Assembly (NCBI GenBank): GCA_046262315.1
Contig: JBHEMZ010000139.1
Span: forward strand, 1-53,465
DNA from: JACVRM01 sp046262315
GTDB lineage: Bacteria > Actinomycetota > Thermoleophilia > Gaiellales > Gaiellaceae
Direction of reading: 5' to 3'
Length of the DNA stretch: 53,465 nt
Part shown: in pieces, positions 1 through 8,152 of the stretch
Layout: each line of letters opens with the position of its first letter
How positions within the stretch are numbered: the first letter of the stretch is position 1
Made by a program: the position numbers and the translations under genes
The notes under the pieces: model-generated
The model's database searches: none
What the model was told of the DNA's origin: nothing
Seen by the model: only the letters and a program-made list of their open reading frames with translations

Positions 1-64
1 ACAGCGGCTCGATCCGCTCCCACAACTCGTCCGACACAACCCACGGCGCAACAGCCATCGGCAT
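1..64 (-). CDS. IS5-like transposase, N-terminal fragment (cut by window edge)
   Basis: Read on the minus strand from an ATG at 64, the frame gives MPMAVAPWVVSDELWERIEP and then runs off the left edge. The block around VSDELWERIEPL is the typical N-terminus of IS5-family (DUF4096-type) DDE transposases. A GGGAGG ribosome-binding site lies just before the ATG; a second in-frame ATG is at 58. No catalytic residues lie inside the window, so the family call rests on about 20 residues. Confidence 0.6.
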   Translation of the reverse strand, partial: MPMAVAPWVVSDELWERIEPL

Positions 65-120
65 CCCTCCCAGCTTGACGACGGATACCGACGGCATTCG
101 GCTTCAGCGGGCAGGACCCT
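1..120 (-). mobile_element. Right end of an IS5-like insertion sequence (partial)
   Basis: This is the transposase start plus about 55 bases of leader. The element edge is placed near 110-120, where the minus strand reads GGGTCCTGCCCG and where, on the other side, the reading frame of an alpha/beta hydrolase begins in mid-protein. The other end, the inverted repeat partner and any target duplication are outside the window, so the exact boundary is inferred. Confidence 0.45.
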
Positions 121-121
121 T

Positions 122-796
122 CATTTCGGTTCGAGTTCTAAGCGATTCGAGCTCGTGTTGCCCGATCGCCTCGGGTATCCGCCGAACCCACCGGAGAAAC
201 GCATCGACTTCGAGGAGCAGGCGGCGGAGCTGGCTCCACTCCTCATGGATTCCGCTCACCTCGCCGGTTTCTCGTACGGCGCGGCGTCATCGCCCTACTC
301 GTTGCGGCGCTCCGTCCCGCGGCGGTTCGCTCGCTGACGGTCATCGAGCCGCCCCTGCTTCGGCGTGGCGCGCGGACACCCGGCCGTCGAGGCGATGGTG
401 TCCGCGTTCGAGGAGGTATGGGCGGCGGGGATCGAGGAGCCGGGCGAGTTCGCGGCGCGCTTCGCCGCGGTCTTCGGGGAGGCGGGACAGGTGCCAGCGG
501 AGGTGCGGCCGGGCCGCGAGCAGGGCGTACGCGCGTTGATGGAGGAGCGGCCGCCCTCGGAGGCGGACATCCCGCTTGCGGCGCTCGCGGCGGCTCGGTT
601 CCCGAAGCTCGTGTGCTCGAGCGGCGGCAACCCGGCGTACGAAGCCGTCTGCGACGTCCTCGAGCGGGAGCTCTCTGCCGAGCGCATGGTCCTGCCGGGC
701 GCCGGGCACGGCGTGCAGCACGCGCCGGGCTTCAACGAGCGTTTCGCGGCCTTCCTCGAGCGCGCCGAGGCGGCCGCGCCTGTGGATGAGAAGTGA
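122..796 (+). pseudogene. Alpha/beta hydrolase, 5'-truncated and frameshifted
   Basis: Pieces of one alpha/beta hydrolase can be read by switching frame. Residues like KRFELVLPDRLGYPPNPP (from about 140) lead to the nucleophile elbow GFSYG near 267-280. The frame then shifts near 281 into GVIALLVAALRPAAVRSLTVIEPPLL and shifts back near 360 into the C-terminal half, which ends with the catalytic-His region (GAGHGVQHAPGFNERFAAFL) at a TGA at 794-796. The N-terminal oxyanion-hole segment is missing and its place is taken by the IS end. Sequencing error could explain the paired frameshifts but not the missing start. I infer a gene broken by IS insertion and then decaying. Confidence 0.7.
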
Positions 797-838
797 CACT
801 TTCGGGGCAAAGGACGTGTCCCCTCGCGCCAGTATTCA

Positions 839-876
839 GGGACAGTCCCCACAAGATGGCCGCCACGGACATGGCC
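839..876 (+). repeat. 38-bp dispersed repeat, copy A
   Basis: The 38 bases begin with the small palindrome GGGACAGTCCC and end with GGACATGGCC. They match the reverse complement of 19933-19970 at 30 of 38 positions. The repeat lies in the gap between the broken hydrolase and the 3' end of the C5-epimerase gene, so it is also downstream of the latter. The layout resembles REP-type elements; no associated transposase is visible. Confidence 0.5.
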
Positions 877-896
877 CCGCAGGCCGGAAGGTGGAG

Positions 897-2465
897 CTAG
901 CCGATGGCGCCGAGTGGGACGACCGCGCGATTGCCGGTCGAGTCCGCCGCTCCCAGACGCACTGCCCAGCGCCCCTTCGGCAACCTGAGCAACGCCGAGC
1001 CTGCGAGCGGGCGGGGACCAAGCTCGATACGCCTGCGTCCCGCGCCGTTCTCGAGCACGACGGTGAGCCGCACCCATGGCGTCGCATCGTCGACCGCCCG
1101 CCATCCGAGCCGCCGACCCGTGAGCCTGGCGGAGACTTCGGGTGCGGCGGTGTCCACGCGAACCTCGATCGGCTTGAGCGGCAGCTCCGCGGTGTTGCCC
1201 GCCAGGTCGGTCGCAACGAGCTTCGCGGCGTAGACCTGCGGCGGCCGGCCCCCGGGCTCCCAGAACAGCGTGTGGCGGCCGCGCGGAAGCGTCACGGGCT
1301 TGCGGTCACCGCCGACTGCTAGCCGAACGGTGGAGAGCTTCGAGAGCGTAAATGTGACGCTGGAGGAATCCCGGAAGCCGTCGCGTGGGCGCGGGTAGAT
1401 GACGCGCATGCCGCCCAGCTCGTCGAGCTCAGGGGGCACGACGAGGTACGAGTCGAACGTCGTAGCCGCATCCGCCCACTCGGGTTGCTTGGTCAACGTT
1501 CCCAGCCGCTTGAGCAGGGTGACGACGTAGCGGTGGTAGTGCAGCGTCCCCTCGGCGCCGTTCAGGGCGTAGAGCGACCAGGCGCCGGTGTCGAAGCGCG
1601 GCAGCAGCGCGAGCGCCGTCGCCTCCAGGCGCTCGGCGAAGAGCTGCGCGTCCGCGCTCGCCGCCAGCCGCGCGTACTCGCGGACGGAGAGCGCCGCCTG
1701 GAGCTGTGCGTTGAGGACGAGCATCGAGCTGAAGCTGTAGAGGCGAATCCACGGTCCGGCACTCGTGGTCGCCGTGAGGGACGGCAGCGTCGCGTAGGCC
1801 GCCACCGCGGGCTCGAGCAGGGCCGGGTCCCCGAGCGCCGACGAGGCGCGCGCGAACGCCTGCGCCGCGACCGCCTGCGCCATACCGGAAGTCCACGGCG
1901 TACGGCCGCCGCCGAACGGGAAGAGGTACTCCCACGCGAGGCCGGACCGTGTGCGCACCGCTCTCGCGAGGAGCGCCTCGGCGAGCTGCGAGGTCGCCTC
2001 GTAGTCAAGGCGCCTCGCATGGTCGTTCAGCTTCGCGAAATTCGCCAGCGGGTGGAACTGGAAGCCGTGCGATGGGAAGTAGCGGTAGATCGTCCCGTCC
2101 TCGCCCTCGATGTCGACCGTGCCGGCAGGCGACGCGCGGTTACCGAAGTAGCGGACGTTCTCGTCGAGACCGCGAAAGAGGATGAGTCCGTGCGGCTCGT
2201 CGTACCGGCCGGCGAGCCCCGCGGCGTCGCGAATCGCGCCGGCAAGGTTGGCGGCGCGCGAGCCGCCCAGGCGTGAGTGGGCCTGCACCGCTCGGTTCAC
2301 GGTGGCCCGGTACTCCGCCGCGGCCTCTGCGGGGAGGCGGCCGCTTGCGACTGCAGCCGTCAGCCCGCGTTTTGCCACGGCGGCGTCGCTCTTGACGCCG
2401 CCCGTCGCAGCGGGCGAGAAGAGCAGCGCGGCTAACGCTGCGACGATTGCGGCTCGACCCCACAT
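897..2465 (-). CDS. Secreted D-glucuronyl C5-epimerase family protein
   Basis: This 522-residue protein has an N-terminal signal peptide (MWGRAAIVAALAALLFSPAA). The following central region, with HGFQFHPLANFAKLN, GMAQAVAAQAFARA and YSFSSMLVLNAQLQAAL, resembles the D-glucuronyl C5-epimerase C-terminal domain found in heparosan/alginate-like epimerases. The last ~150 residues look like two Ig-like domains (DLAGNTAELPLKPIEVRVDTAAPEV and after). The ATG at 2465 was chosen because the signal peptide starts there; longer in-frame starts add an unlikely Arg/Pro-rich leader. Adjacent polysaccharide genes fit a role in modifying uronic acids of an exported glycan. The substrate is not known. Confidence 0.75.
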   Translation of the reverse strand: MWGRAAIVAALAALLFSPAATGGVKSDAAVAKRGLTAAVASGRLPAEAAAEYRATVNRAVQAHSRLGGSRAANLAGAIRDAAGLAGRYDEPHGLILFRGLDENVRYFGNRASPAGTVDIEGEDGTIYRYFPSHGFQFHPLANFAKLNDHARRLDYEATSQLAEALLARAVRTRSGLAWEYLFPFGGGRTPWTSGMAQAVAAQAFARASSALGDPALLEPAVAAYATLPSLTATTSAGPWIRLYSFSSMLVLNAQLQAALSVREYARLAASADAQLFAERLEATALALLPRFDTGAWSLYALNGAEGTLHYHRYVVTLLKRLGTLTKQPEWADAATTFDSYLVVPPELDELGGMRVIYPRPRDGFRDSSSVTFTLSKLSTVRLAVGGDRKPVTLPRGRHTLFWEPGGRPPQVYAAKLVATDLAGNTAELPLKPIEVRVDTAAPEVSARLTGRRLGWRAVDDATPWVRLTVVLENGAGRRRIELGPRPLAGSALLRLPKGRWAVRLGAADSTGNRAVVPLGAIG

Positions 2466-2695
2466 CAGACCTGGCCGAAAGGCTAGCGCGACGCTCGTGA
2501 CGCCGCTTCGCGTCGTCGACTCCCTGCACGGGGGAAACGGCCGGTTTTCCCCCGTTGGCCCCCTTCCCAACAGTCACACGCGCCCGGGGCCGCGTTGTGG
2601 CTACGGCGGGGGACCCCGCCTTCGCCGGTGATGCGATCAGCGCAAATGGCGCGCGTCGCGCGGTCGAGCGCTCCAGCTGTCCCTACGATCCGAAC
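2466..2695. promoter_or_regulatory. Divergent intergenic region with -10 box for the DUF354 gene
   Basis: This 230-bp gap separates the C5-epimerase gene (minus) from the DUF354 gene (plus). TACGAT at 2684-2689 is followed by 6 bases and then the ATG at 2696, the geometry of a leaderless actinobacterial transcript. Two short hairpins are visible: GGGGGAAA/TTTCCCCC-type near 2530-2555 and GGCGGGG-GA-CCCCGCC near 2605-2620. I see no gene in it. Confidence 0.45.
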
Positions 2696-3709
2696 ATGCG
2701 CGTCTGGGTCGATCTGACGAACACCGCGCACGTTCAGGTGCTACGCCCACTCGTCGAGCTGCTCGAGCGGGACGGCCACGACGTCGAGCTGACGGCCCGG
2801 CCGCTCTCGCAGACGCTCGCCATGCTCGAGCGCTGGGGTCGCGACGCGACTGTCGTCGGCCACCACGGCGGCGCCGGCCGGCTCGGCAAGGCGCGGTCGG
2901 CAGCGTCGCGCGTGCCGCAGCTCGTTCGCTGGGGCCGCGGCCGTCGTTTCGACTGCGCGCTCGCACACGGCTCGACCGACCTGCCGCTCGTCTGCCGGGT
3001 CCTCCGCATCCCCAACGCGACCATGTTCGACTACGAGTGGGCGGAGCTGCAGCACCACGTCAACTGCCGGCTCGCCAACCGCGTGCTAGTTCCAGACGCG
3101 ATCCCGGCCGAGCGCCTCGCGCGCTACGGCGCACGCCCGCCGAAGCTCAGGCAATACCCGGGCTTGAAGGAGGAGTACTTCCTCTCCGACTTCGAACCGG
3201 ACACGGAGGTGCTGGACGAGGTGGGCGTCGACCGCACGCGAGTCGTGTGCATCGTCCGCACCGCGCCGTCGTACGCGCTCTATCTCGGCGGCTCGGAGAA
3301 CCCGCTGCTGCCACGCGTGCTACGCCGACTCTCGGAGGCAGAGGACTCGCAGACCGTCGTGATCACGCGCACAGCCGAGCAGGCGGACGACGTGGATGCT
3401 CTCGGACTCCCGGGCGTCGTCGCACCGCGCGAGACCGTTGACGGCCGCAGCCTGGTCGCGTTCGCGGATCTGCTCGTGTCCGCAGGCGGGACGATGAACC
3501 GCGAGGCCGCCGTCCTGGGCACACCCGTCTACTCGATCTTCGAGGGGCGCATCGGCGCCGTGGACGAGCAGCTCGTCCGCGAAGGCCGCCTGCGCCTCCT
3601 CCACGATCCTGCGGAAATCGAGGTGGCAAAGAAGCCCGATCCGGACGCCTGGCGCCACCGTGTCCGGCGCAACCCCGAAGACCTCCTACAGCTCGCGCTT
3701 CCCTTGTAG
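2696..3709 (+). CDS. DUF354 family protein (GT-B-like glycosyltransferase fold)
   Basis: This is a 337-residue cytoplasmic protein. It starts MRVWVDLTNTAHVQVLRPLV, the usual DUF354 N-terminus (DxxNxxHv). It also has the family's C-terminal nucleotide-sugar-like segment SAGGTMNREAAVLGTPVYSIFEG. DUF354 proteins occur in polysaccharide loci and resemble UDP-GlcNAc 2-epimerase/GT-B folds, but the reaction is not established. The ATG at 2696 is preferred over upstream frames because it follows a TACGAT -10 box by 6 bases and opens the conserved domain directly. The neighbours (C5-epimerase, WecA-like enzyme) support a role in glycan assembly. Confidence 0.75.
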   Translation: MRVWVDLTNTAHVQVLRPLVELLERDGHDVELTARPLSQTLAMLERWGRDATVVGHHGGAGRLGKARSAASRVPQLVRWGRGRRFDCALAHGSTDLPLVCRVLRIPNATMFDYEWAELQHHVNCRLANRVLVPDAIPAERLARYGARPPKLRQYPGLKEEYFLSDFEPDTEVLDEVGVDRTRVVCIVRTAPSYALYLGGSENPLLPRVLRRLSEAEDSQTVVITRTAEQADDVDALGLPGVVAPRETVDGRSLVAFADLLVSAGGTMNREAAVLGTPVYSIFEGRIGAVDEQLVREGRLRLLHDPAEIEVAKKPDPDAWRHRVRRNPEDLLQLALPL

Positions 3710-3736
3710 AACGCGCTCCAAATCCCTACAGACTCG

Positions 3737-3844
3737 GCGGAGGCGGGCTCCGCCCGCCGCAGCCACGACGCGCGCAGTCGCGTCTGATCTACAGATCCAC
3801 CGAAAGTCGTCATGGTCTCCGCGCAGCGGAGGCCGGACTTTCGG
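3737..3844. terminator. Hairpin-rich bidirectional terminator region
   Basis: Between the convergent stops at 3709 and 3855 lie two strong hairpins. GGCGGG(3742)-CTCCG-CCCGCC(3758) is the first. The second is nested: outer arms CCGAAAGTC (3800-3808) and GACTTTCGG (3836-3844), inner arms CTCCGC-GCA-GCGGAG. The outer stem is perfect. There is no long T tract, so this is a structural terminator candidate rather than a classical intrinsic one. Confidence 0.5.
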
Positions 3845-3854
3845 AGGCTACTAG

Positions 3855-5027
3855 TCAGCGGCGCCCGGCGGTGAGGGCCCGCTCGACCGCCTCCTCGCGG
3901 TCCGGCTCCGGCGTGGGTCGGCGCAGCCTCAGCGCCTCCAGGTGGCGCTGCTTGAGGATCTCGAGCGTGTAGACCATCCAGACCGACGCGGCGAGCACGA
4001 CAACCGCGCCGGCCACTCCGACGAGCGCGTTCTCCAGATCCCAGACGCCCTTCGGCCGCGGAGGCACGAAGCGCAGCAGGATGGCATACGCGGACAGGAG
4101 CGCGGCCCACACGTGGAGGTACGCCGCTGTGCGCCGTTGCGAGAGGCCGATGCGCAGGAAACGGTGGTAGAAGTGATTGTGGTCGGCGCTCCACGGCGGC
4201 CGGCGGTACTTCAGACGCTTCAGGACGACGAACGACGTGTCGAGGATCGGGACGGCCAGGGCCAGCAGCGGCGCCACGAGCGCGATCGTCGCAGCAGTCT
4301 TCATCACGCCCTGCACGGCGACCGCCGCCAGCAGGAAGCCGAGCGGCAGCGATCCCGAGTCGCCCATGAAGATCTTTGCCGGGTGGTAGTTGTGGCGGAG
4401 GAAAGCCAGCGTCGCCCCGCAGACGCAGGCGGCCAGAACGGCGGCGGCCTCGCGCCCGAACGACGCGCCAAGAATGGCGTAGGAGCACGCGGCAATCGCC
4501 ACGATTCCCGCTGCAAGCCCGTCCATTCCGTCGATCAGGTTGACGAGATTCGCGACGGCGGCGATCCAGATGATAGTGAGCGGGTAGGCGGTCCACCCCA
4601 GGTCGTGATCGCCTACGAGCGGCAGGGTGACGTGGTCGAAGGTGACGTCGTAGCCCGCCACCGGGATCAGCGAAACGCAGACGATGCCAAGCATCTTGAA
4701 GCTGGGGCGCAGGCCGCGGATGTCGTCCACGAGGCCGATGGCGGCCGCCAGCAGAGTGCCGATCAGGATGCCGAGGTATGGCCCCTCCAGGTCGACCCAG
4801 ATCGCCGCCGGCACTGCGATGCCGGCCACGATCGCGAGACCGCCGATCCGCGGCACGGGCTGGGTGTGGACCCGGGGACGGTCCTTCCGGTCGTCCACGC
4901 CCCCGACCCGCGGCGCAAGACGACCGATGAGCGGCGTCATGACGAGCACGATCGTCGCGGCGACCGCAAAGCCGAGCGGCGCCGGGCTGTCCAGCACCAG
5001 GGCGCGCAGCGACTCCTGGAAGGACAT
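3855..5027 (-). CDS. MraY/WecA/TagO-family undecaprenyl-phosphate sugar-1-phosphate transferase
   Basis: This 390-residue polytopic membrane enzyme (about 10-11 segments) should transfer a HexNAc-1-phosphate from the UDP-sugar to undecaprenyl phosphate, starting a surface glycan. Family motifs are all present: GLVDDIRG (first Asp pair), NLVNLIDGMDGLA, FMGDSGSLPLG and the cytoplasmic HNHFYHR-type His motif (ADHNHFYHRFL). WecA/TagO is favoured over MraY by the PVPRIGG start and the absence of a mur cluster. The ATG at 5027 opens directly into the first membrane region. A divergent UDP-sugar dehydrogenase lies 79 bp away. The precise sugar is unproved. Confidence 0.85.
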   Translation of the reverse strand: MSFQESLRALVLDSPAPLGFAVAATIVLVMTPLIGRLAPRVGGVDDRKDRPRVHTQPVPRIGGLAIVAGIAVPAAIWVDLEGPYLGILIGTLLAAAIGLVDDIRGLRPSFKMLGIVCVSLIPVAGYDVTFDHVTLPLVGDHDLGWTAYPLTIIWIAAVANLVNLIDGMDGLAAGIVAIAACSYAILGASFGREAAAVLAACVCGATLAFLRHNYHPAKIFMGDSGSLPLGFLLAAVAVQGVMKTAATIALVAPLLALAVPILDTSFVVLKRLKYRRPPWSADHNHFYHRFLRIGLSQRRTAAYLHVWAALLSAYAILLRFVPPRPKGVWDLENALVGVAGAVVVLAASVWMVYTLEILKQRHLEALRLRRPTPEPDREEAVERALTAGRR

Positions 5028-5106
5028 GCGCTGTGTATAGCAGAGTGGCTTACGGATCCCGGCGGGGGACGACCGCGCCGACTGCTCCGCTACGATCGGC
5101 GCCCTG

Positions 5107-6420
5107 ATGAGCGAGGTGCTTTCCAGCGTCGCCGCCTTCGACGACCGCATCCGTACGCGCGATGCCAGGATCGGCATCGTCGGGCTCGGATATGCGGGCC
5201 TACCGCTGGCGATGGCCTTCGCGGAGACCGGCTTCGACGTCACGGGCGTCGACCTGAACGCGGGACGCGTGCGCGCCGTTCAGGAGCGCCGCTCGTACCT
5301 CGTGGACGTGCCCTCGGAGCGCTACACGGGGCTCGAAAACCGGCTGCACGCGACGACCGACTACGGCGCCGTCGCCGAGCTCGACGCGCTGACGATCTGC
5401 GTCCCCACCCCACTCTCGAAGACTCGTTCGCCCGACCTCTCGTACGTCATCTCGGCCGCGGAATCCGTCGCCGCGAACGTGCGCCCCGGCCAGCTCGTCG
5501 TGCTGCAGTCGACCACCTATCCCGGCACGACCGAGGAGATCGTCCTGCCCATCCTCGAGCGCTCGGGCGGCGAGGTCGGATCGGACTTCTTCCTCGGGTA
5601 CGCGCCGGAGCGCGTCGATCCCGGGAACCGGAAGTGGAACATCCGCAACACGCCGAAGCTCGTCGCCGGCGTGACTCCCGAGTGCCGCCGCCGCACCGAG
5701 CTTTTGTACCGCCAGATCGTGGACACGATCGTCCCGTGCTCGAGCCCGATGGTGGCCGAGACCGCGAAGGTGCACGAGAACACGTTCCGCGCCGTCAACA
5801 TCGCGCTCGCCAACGAGCTGGCGCTGATGTGCGACCGGCTCGGCATCTCGGCCTGGGACGTGATCGAGGCGGCGGCGACAAAGCCTTTCGCGTTCCTGCC
5901 GCACTACCCGGGGCCTGGCCTCGGCGGCGACTGCATCCCGATCGTGCCGCATTACCTCGCATGGCGGCTGCGCGAGTACGGCTACTCGGCACAGCTGATC
6001 GAGGCGGCGCACGAGGTCAACGCGCGGATGCCGATCTACGTCGTCCAGAAGATCTCCGACGCGCTCAACGACGCCGACCGGCCGATCAAGGGCTCCCGCA
6101 TCCTGCTGCTCGGGATGGCGTACAAGCCGGACGTCCACGACACGCGCGAGTCGCCGAGCTTCGAGGTCATGCGTCAGCTACTGCAGCGCGGCGGCGAGGT
6201 CGTCTACTGCGACCCGTGGGTGCCGTCCGTGGAGCTCGACGGGGCGCATCACGAGACCCTGCCGTGGAACGCCGAGACGGTGGCCGCCGCCGACTGCGTG
6301 GTCGTGCTGACCCCGCATCGCGAGTTCGTCCAGGATCCACTCTGGGACAAGGCGACGCTGATCGTGGACACGCGCAACGTCGTCCCGCTCGAGACCGCCG
6401 CTCCCGTCACGCGGATTTAA
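5107..6420 (+). CDS. UDP-N-acetyl-hexosamine 6-dehydrogenase (WbpA-like)
   Basis: This is a 437-residue member of the UDP-glucose/GDP-mannose dehydrogenase superfamily, which makes UDP-sugar uronates by two NAD-linked oxidations. The N-terminal NAD-binding motif is GIVGLGYAGLPLA (res 23-35). The signature FLGYAPERVDPGN is typical of the UDP-GlcNAc/ManNAc group. Lys221 (AETAKVHENTFRAVNIA) and Cys276 (GGDCIPI) are the catalytic pair, so the enzyme looks active. WbpA usually has GGHCIP; here it is GGDCIP. TACGAT at 5091-5096 is a plausible -10. The stop overlaps the next ATG (TAATG). Uronic acid production fits the nearby C5-epimerase-like gene. Confidence 0.85.
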   Translation: MSEVLSSVAAFDDRIRTRDARIGIVGLGYAGLPLAMAFAETGFDVTGVDLNAGRVRAVQERRSYLVDVPSERYTGLENRLHATTDYGAVAELDALTICVPTPLSKTRSPDLSYVISAAESVAANVRPGQLVVLQSTTYPGTTEEIVLPILERSGGEVGSDFFLGYAPERVDPGNRKWNIRNTPKLVAGVTPECRRRTELLYRQIVDTIVPCSSPMVAETAKVHENTFRAVNIALANELALMCDRLGISAWDVIEAAATKPFAFLPHYPGPGLGGDCIPIVPHYLAWRLREYGYSAQLIEAAHEVNARMPIYVVQKISDALNDADRPIKGSRILLLGMAYKPDVHDTRESPSFEVMRQLLQRGGEVVYCDPWVPSVELDGAHHETLPWNAETVAAADCVVVLTPHREFVQDPLWDKATLIVDTRNVVPLETAAPVTRI

Positions 6421-7280
6421 TGGCCCGCCAGCTCGTCCTGGGGGCCGGCTACCTCGGGGCGAAGGTGGCAGAGCTGGCGCTCGAGCGGGGTCACGAGGTC
6501 GTGCTCGCCGACAACTGGTATGCGACGGAGCGTGGCGAGCTCGCCACGCTCGAGGCTCGCGGCGCCCGCGTGGAGACCGCGGACATCCGCGACCTCGACG
6601 CGCTCGCGCGGTTGCTCGCAGCCGGCGCCGACCGCGTCCTGCTCCTGGCCGCGCAGGCTTCGCGCCCGCTCTCCGAGATCGACCCGGACTACACCGAGGA
6701 GACGAACGTGACCGGTGTCCGCCGGGCGGCGCAGGCTGTGGTGCGGGCGGGCGGTCCTCCAGTCGCCTTCGCCAGCTCGCTGCACGTGTACGGCTCCCCG
6801 ACGGGCACGGTCGGGCCGGATCATCCGTACGGTTCCCAGGCGGACCTCGCGCACCTGTCGAAGATCTACGGCGAGGGATGCCTCGAGTTGTACGCGCGCC
6901 GGCACGGTTTCCCGCTCGGCGTCTTCCGGCTCGCGATCCTCTACGGGCCCAGCCCCGTCGAGCATGCGCGCGCCGAATCGCAGACGGTGGTGGACAGGTT
7001 CAGGCGCCTGGCGGCCGCGGGGGAGCCGCTGACGCTGGACGACGGAGGACGCGCGACCATTGGGGTCGCGCACGTCGAGGACGCGGCGCGCATCCTGCTC
7101 GACGCGCCGCTCGAGGGCATCACGAGGGCCAACGTGGCCGCTGAGAGTTTGACCGTCGCCGACGTCGCCGCGCTGGCCGAGCGGCGCGAGCCCGCGGGCG
7201 GTGCGGCGTGCACGTTTCAGAGCCCGTTCCAGTACCGGCACCGCCTCGCGGACTACCTGGCGTCGCCGGTCGGCGCGTGA
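6420..7280 (+). CDS. NAD-dependent epimerase/dehydratase-like SDR, catalytic Tyr missing
   Basis: This 286-residue extended-SDR-like protein has a good nucleotide-binding start (LVLGAGYLGAKVAE), the SSLHVYG strand and an LSKIYGE helix. The YxxxK motif is incomplete: Lys148 is present but the residue four before it is Ala144 (A-H-L-S-K). Either another residue acts or the protein is a binding or partner subunit. The ATG overlaps the upstream stop by one base, and the stop overlaps the next gene's GTG (GTGA), so it is translationally coupled in the polysaccharide operon. Substrate unknown. Confidence 0.75.
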   Translation: MARQLVLGAGYLGAKVAELALERGHEVVLADNWYATERGELATLEARGARVETADIRDLDALARLLAAGADRVLLLAAQASRPLSEIDPDYTEETNVTGVRRAAQAVVRAGGPPVAFASSLHVYGSPTGTVGPDHPYGSQADLAHLSKIYGEGCLELYARRHGFPLGVFRLAILYGPSPVEHARAESQTVVDRFRRLAAAGEPLTLDDGGRATIGVAHVEDAARILLDAPLEGITRANVAAESLTVADVAALAERREPAGGAACTFQSPFQYRHRLADYLASPVGA

Positions 7281-8152
7281 AGCTCCTCGTCACCGGGGCC
7301 ACGGGCTTCCTCGGCTGGCGCTCGGCGACATTGCTCACAGAGCGCGGTCACGAGGTGACGGCGCTCGCGCGCCCCGGCGGACGCGACCGCGGCCTGCCCG
7401 TCGAAGCGGTTGAGCTCGACGCGGGCGACCCCGCCGCGCGCGACCTGGTTCGCGGCTGCGACGCGGTGCTCCACTACGCCGGCGTGCCGGATCCGGCCGG
7501 CGCCGCGGCGGACCCCGCGCGGGCGGTCCGCGAGAACGTCGGCACGACGCTCAATCTCCTGGAAGGCTGCGCTGAGCACGGTGCTGGGCTCGTCTACCCC
7601 TCGACGCTGCGCGCCGCCGTCGAGCCCCCGCCGGACGAGTACGCATTATCGAAGCGACTGGGCGAGCTCGCCTGCCGACTGCACCGGGCTCGGGCGACCG
7701 TGGTGCGCCTGCCGTCGGTCTTCGGGCCCGGCCAGGTCGCCTGGGAGGGAGCAACGGGCGCGATCGCTTCGTTCGCCGCCCGCGCGCTGAACGGCGAGCC
7801 TGTAATCATCCACGGCGACCCCGAGCGCACGCGCGATTTCGTCTACGTGGACGACGTCGTGGAGGCGCTCGAGTCGCTCGTCGCCGACGGTCGCTGGGAC
7901 GAGATCGTCACGCTCGCGAGCGGCTTGCCGACCTCTCTTCGGCGCGCCGCCGACCTCGTCGTGGAGGCGGCCGGCTCCTCCTCGCCGATCGAGACGCCTG
8001 GAGGGTTGCTCGCGCCGGGCGAGAACGAGAGCTACCGGGCGGACGAAAGCCAATCGCTAGCGTTCCCTGCGCGCCCGCTCGAGGAGGCCATCCGCGCGTA
8101 TGTCGACTGGCTCAGCCGCCATCCCGCTGCTCAAGGCCGCGCCGGAGCCTGA
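7277..8152 (+). CDS. NAD-dependent sugar epimerase/dehydratase (extended SDR)
   Basis: This 291-residue protein starts at a GTG that overlaps the upstream stop by 4 bp. It has the Rossmann motif VTGATGFLGWRSA, the Asp-containing CDAVLHYAG strand and an intact YALSK active site (Tyr122, Lys126). RDFVYVDDVVEAL is the typical C-terminal SDR-epimerase motif. It likely acts on a nucleotide sugar; whether it epimerises, dehydrates or reduces cannot be told. It pairs with the preceding Tyr-less SDR, so the two could form a heteromer. Its 3' end overlaps the next gene by 53 bp. Confidence 0.8.
   Translation: MKLLVTGATGFLGWRSATLLTERGHEVTALARPGGRDRGLPVEAVELDAGDPAARDLVRGCDAVLHYAGVPDPAGAAADPARAVRENVGTTLNLLEGCAEHGAGLVYPSTLRAAVEPPPDEYALSKRLGELACRLHRARATVVRLPSVFGPGQVAWEGATGAIASFAARALNGEPVIIHGDPERTRDFVYVDDVVEALESLVADGRWDEIVTLASGLPTSLRRAADLVVEAAGSSSPIETPGGLLAPGENESYRADESQSLAFPARPLEEAIRAYVDWLSRHPAAQGRAGA

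Noticed and set aside
120..150. T-loop-like GGTTCGAG string suggesting a tRNA
   Set aside because: No acceptor stem, anticodon arm or CCA-side pairing can be drawn around it.
2605..2620. GGCGGGG-GA-CCCCGCC palindrome as a dedicated operator
   Set aside because: Such GC palindromes are frequent by chance at this base composition, and there is no second copy.
3942..6419. Very long plus-strand open frame upstream of the 6420 SDR gene
   Set aside because: It is antisense to the WecA-like gene and out of frame with the UDP-sugar dehydrogenase; the composition is Arg/Asp/His-rich shadow sequence. The real gene starts at the ATG overlapping the dehydrogenase stop.
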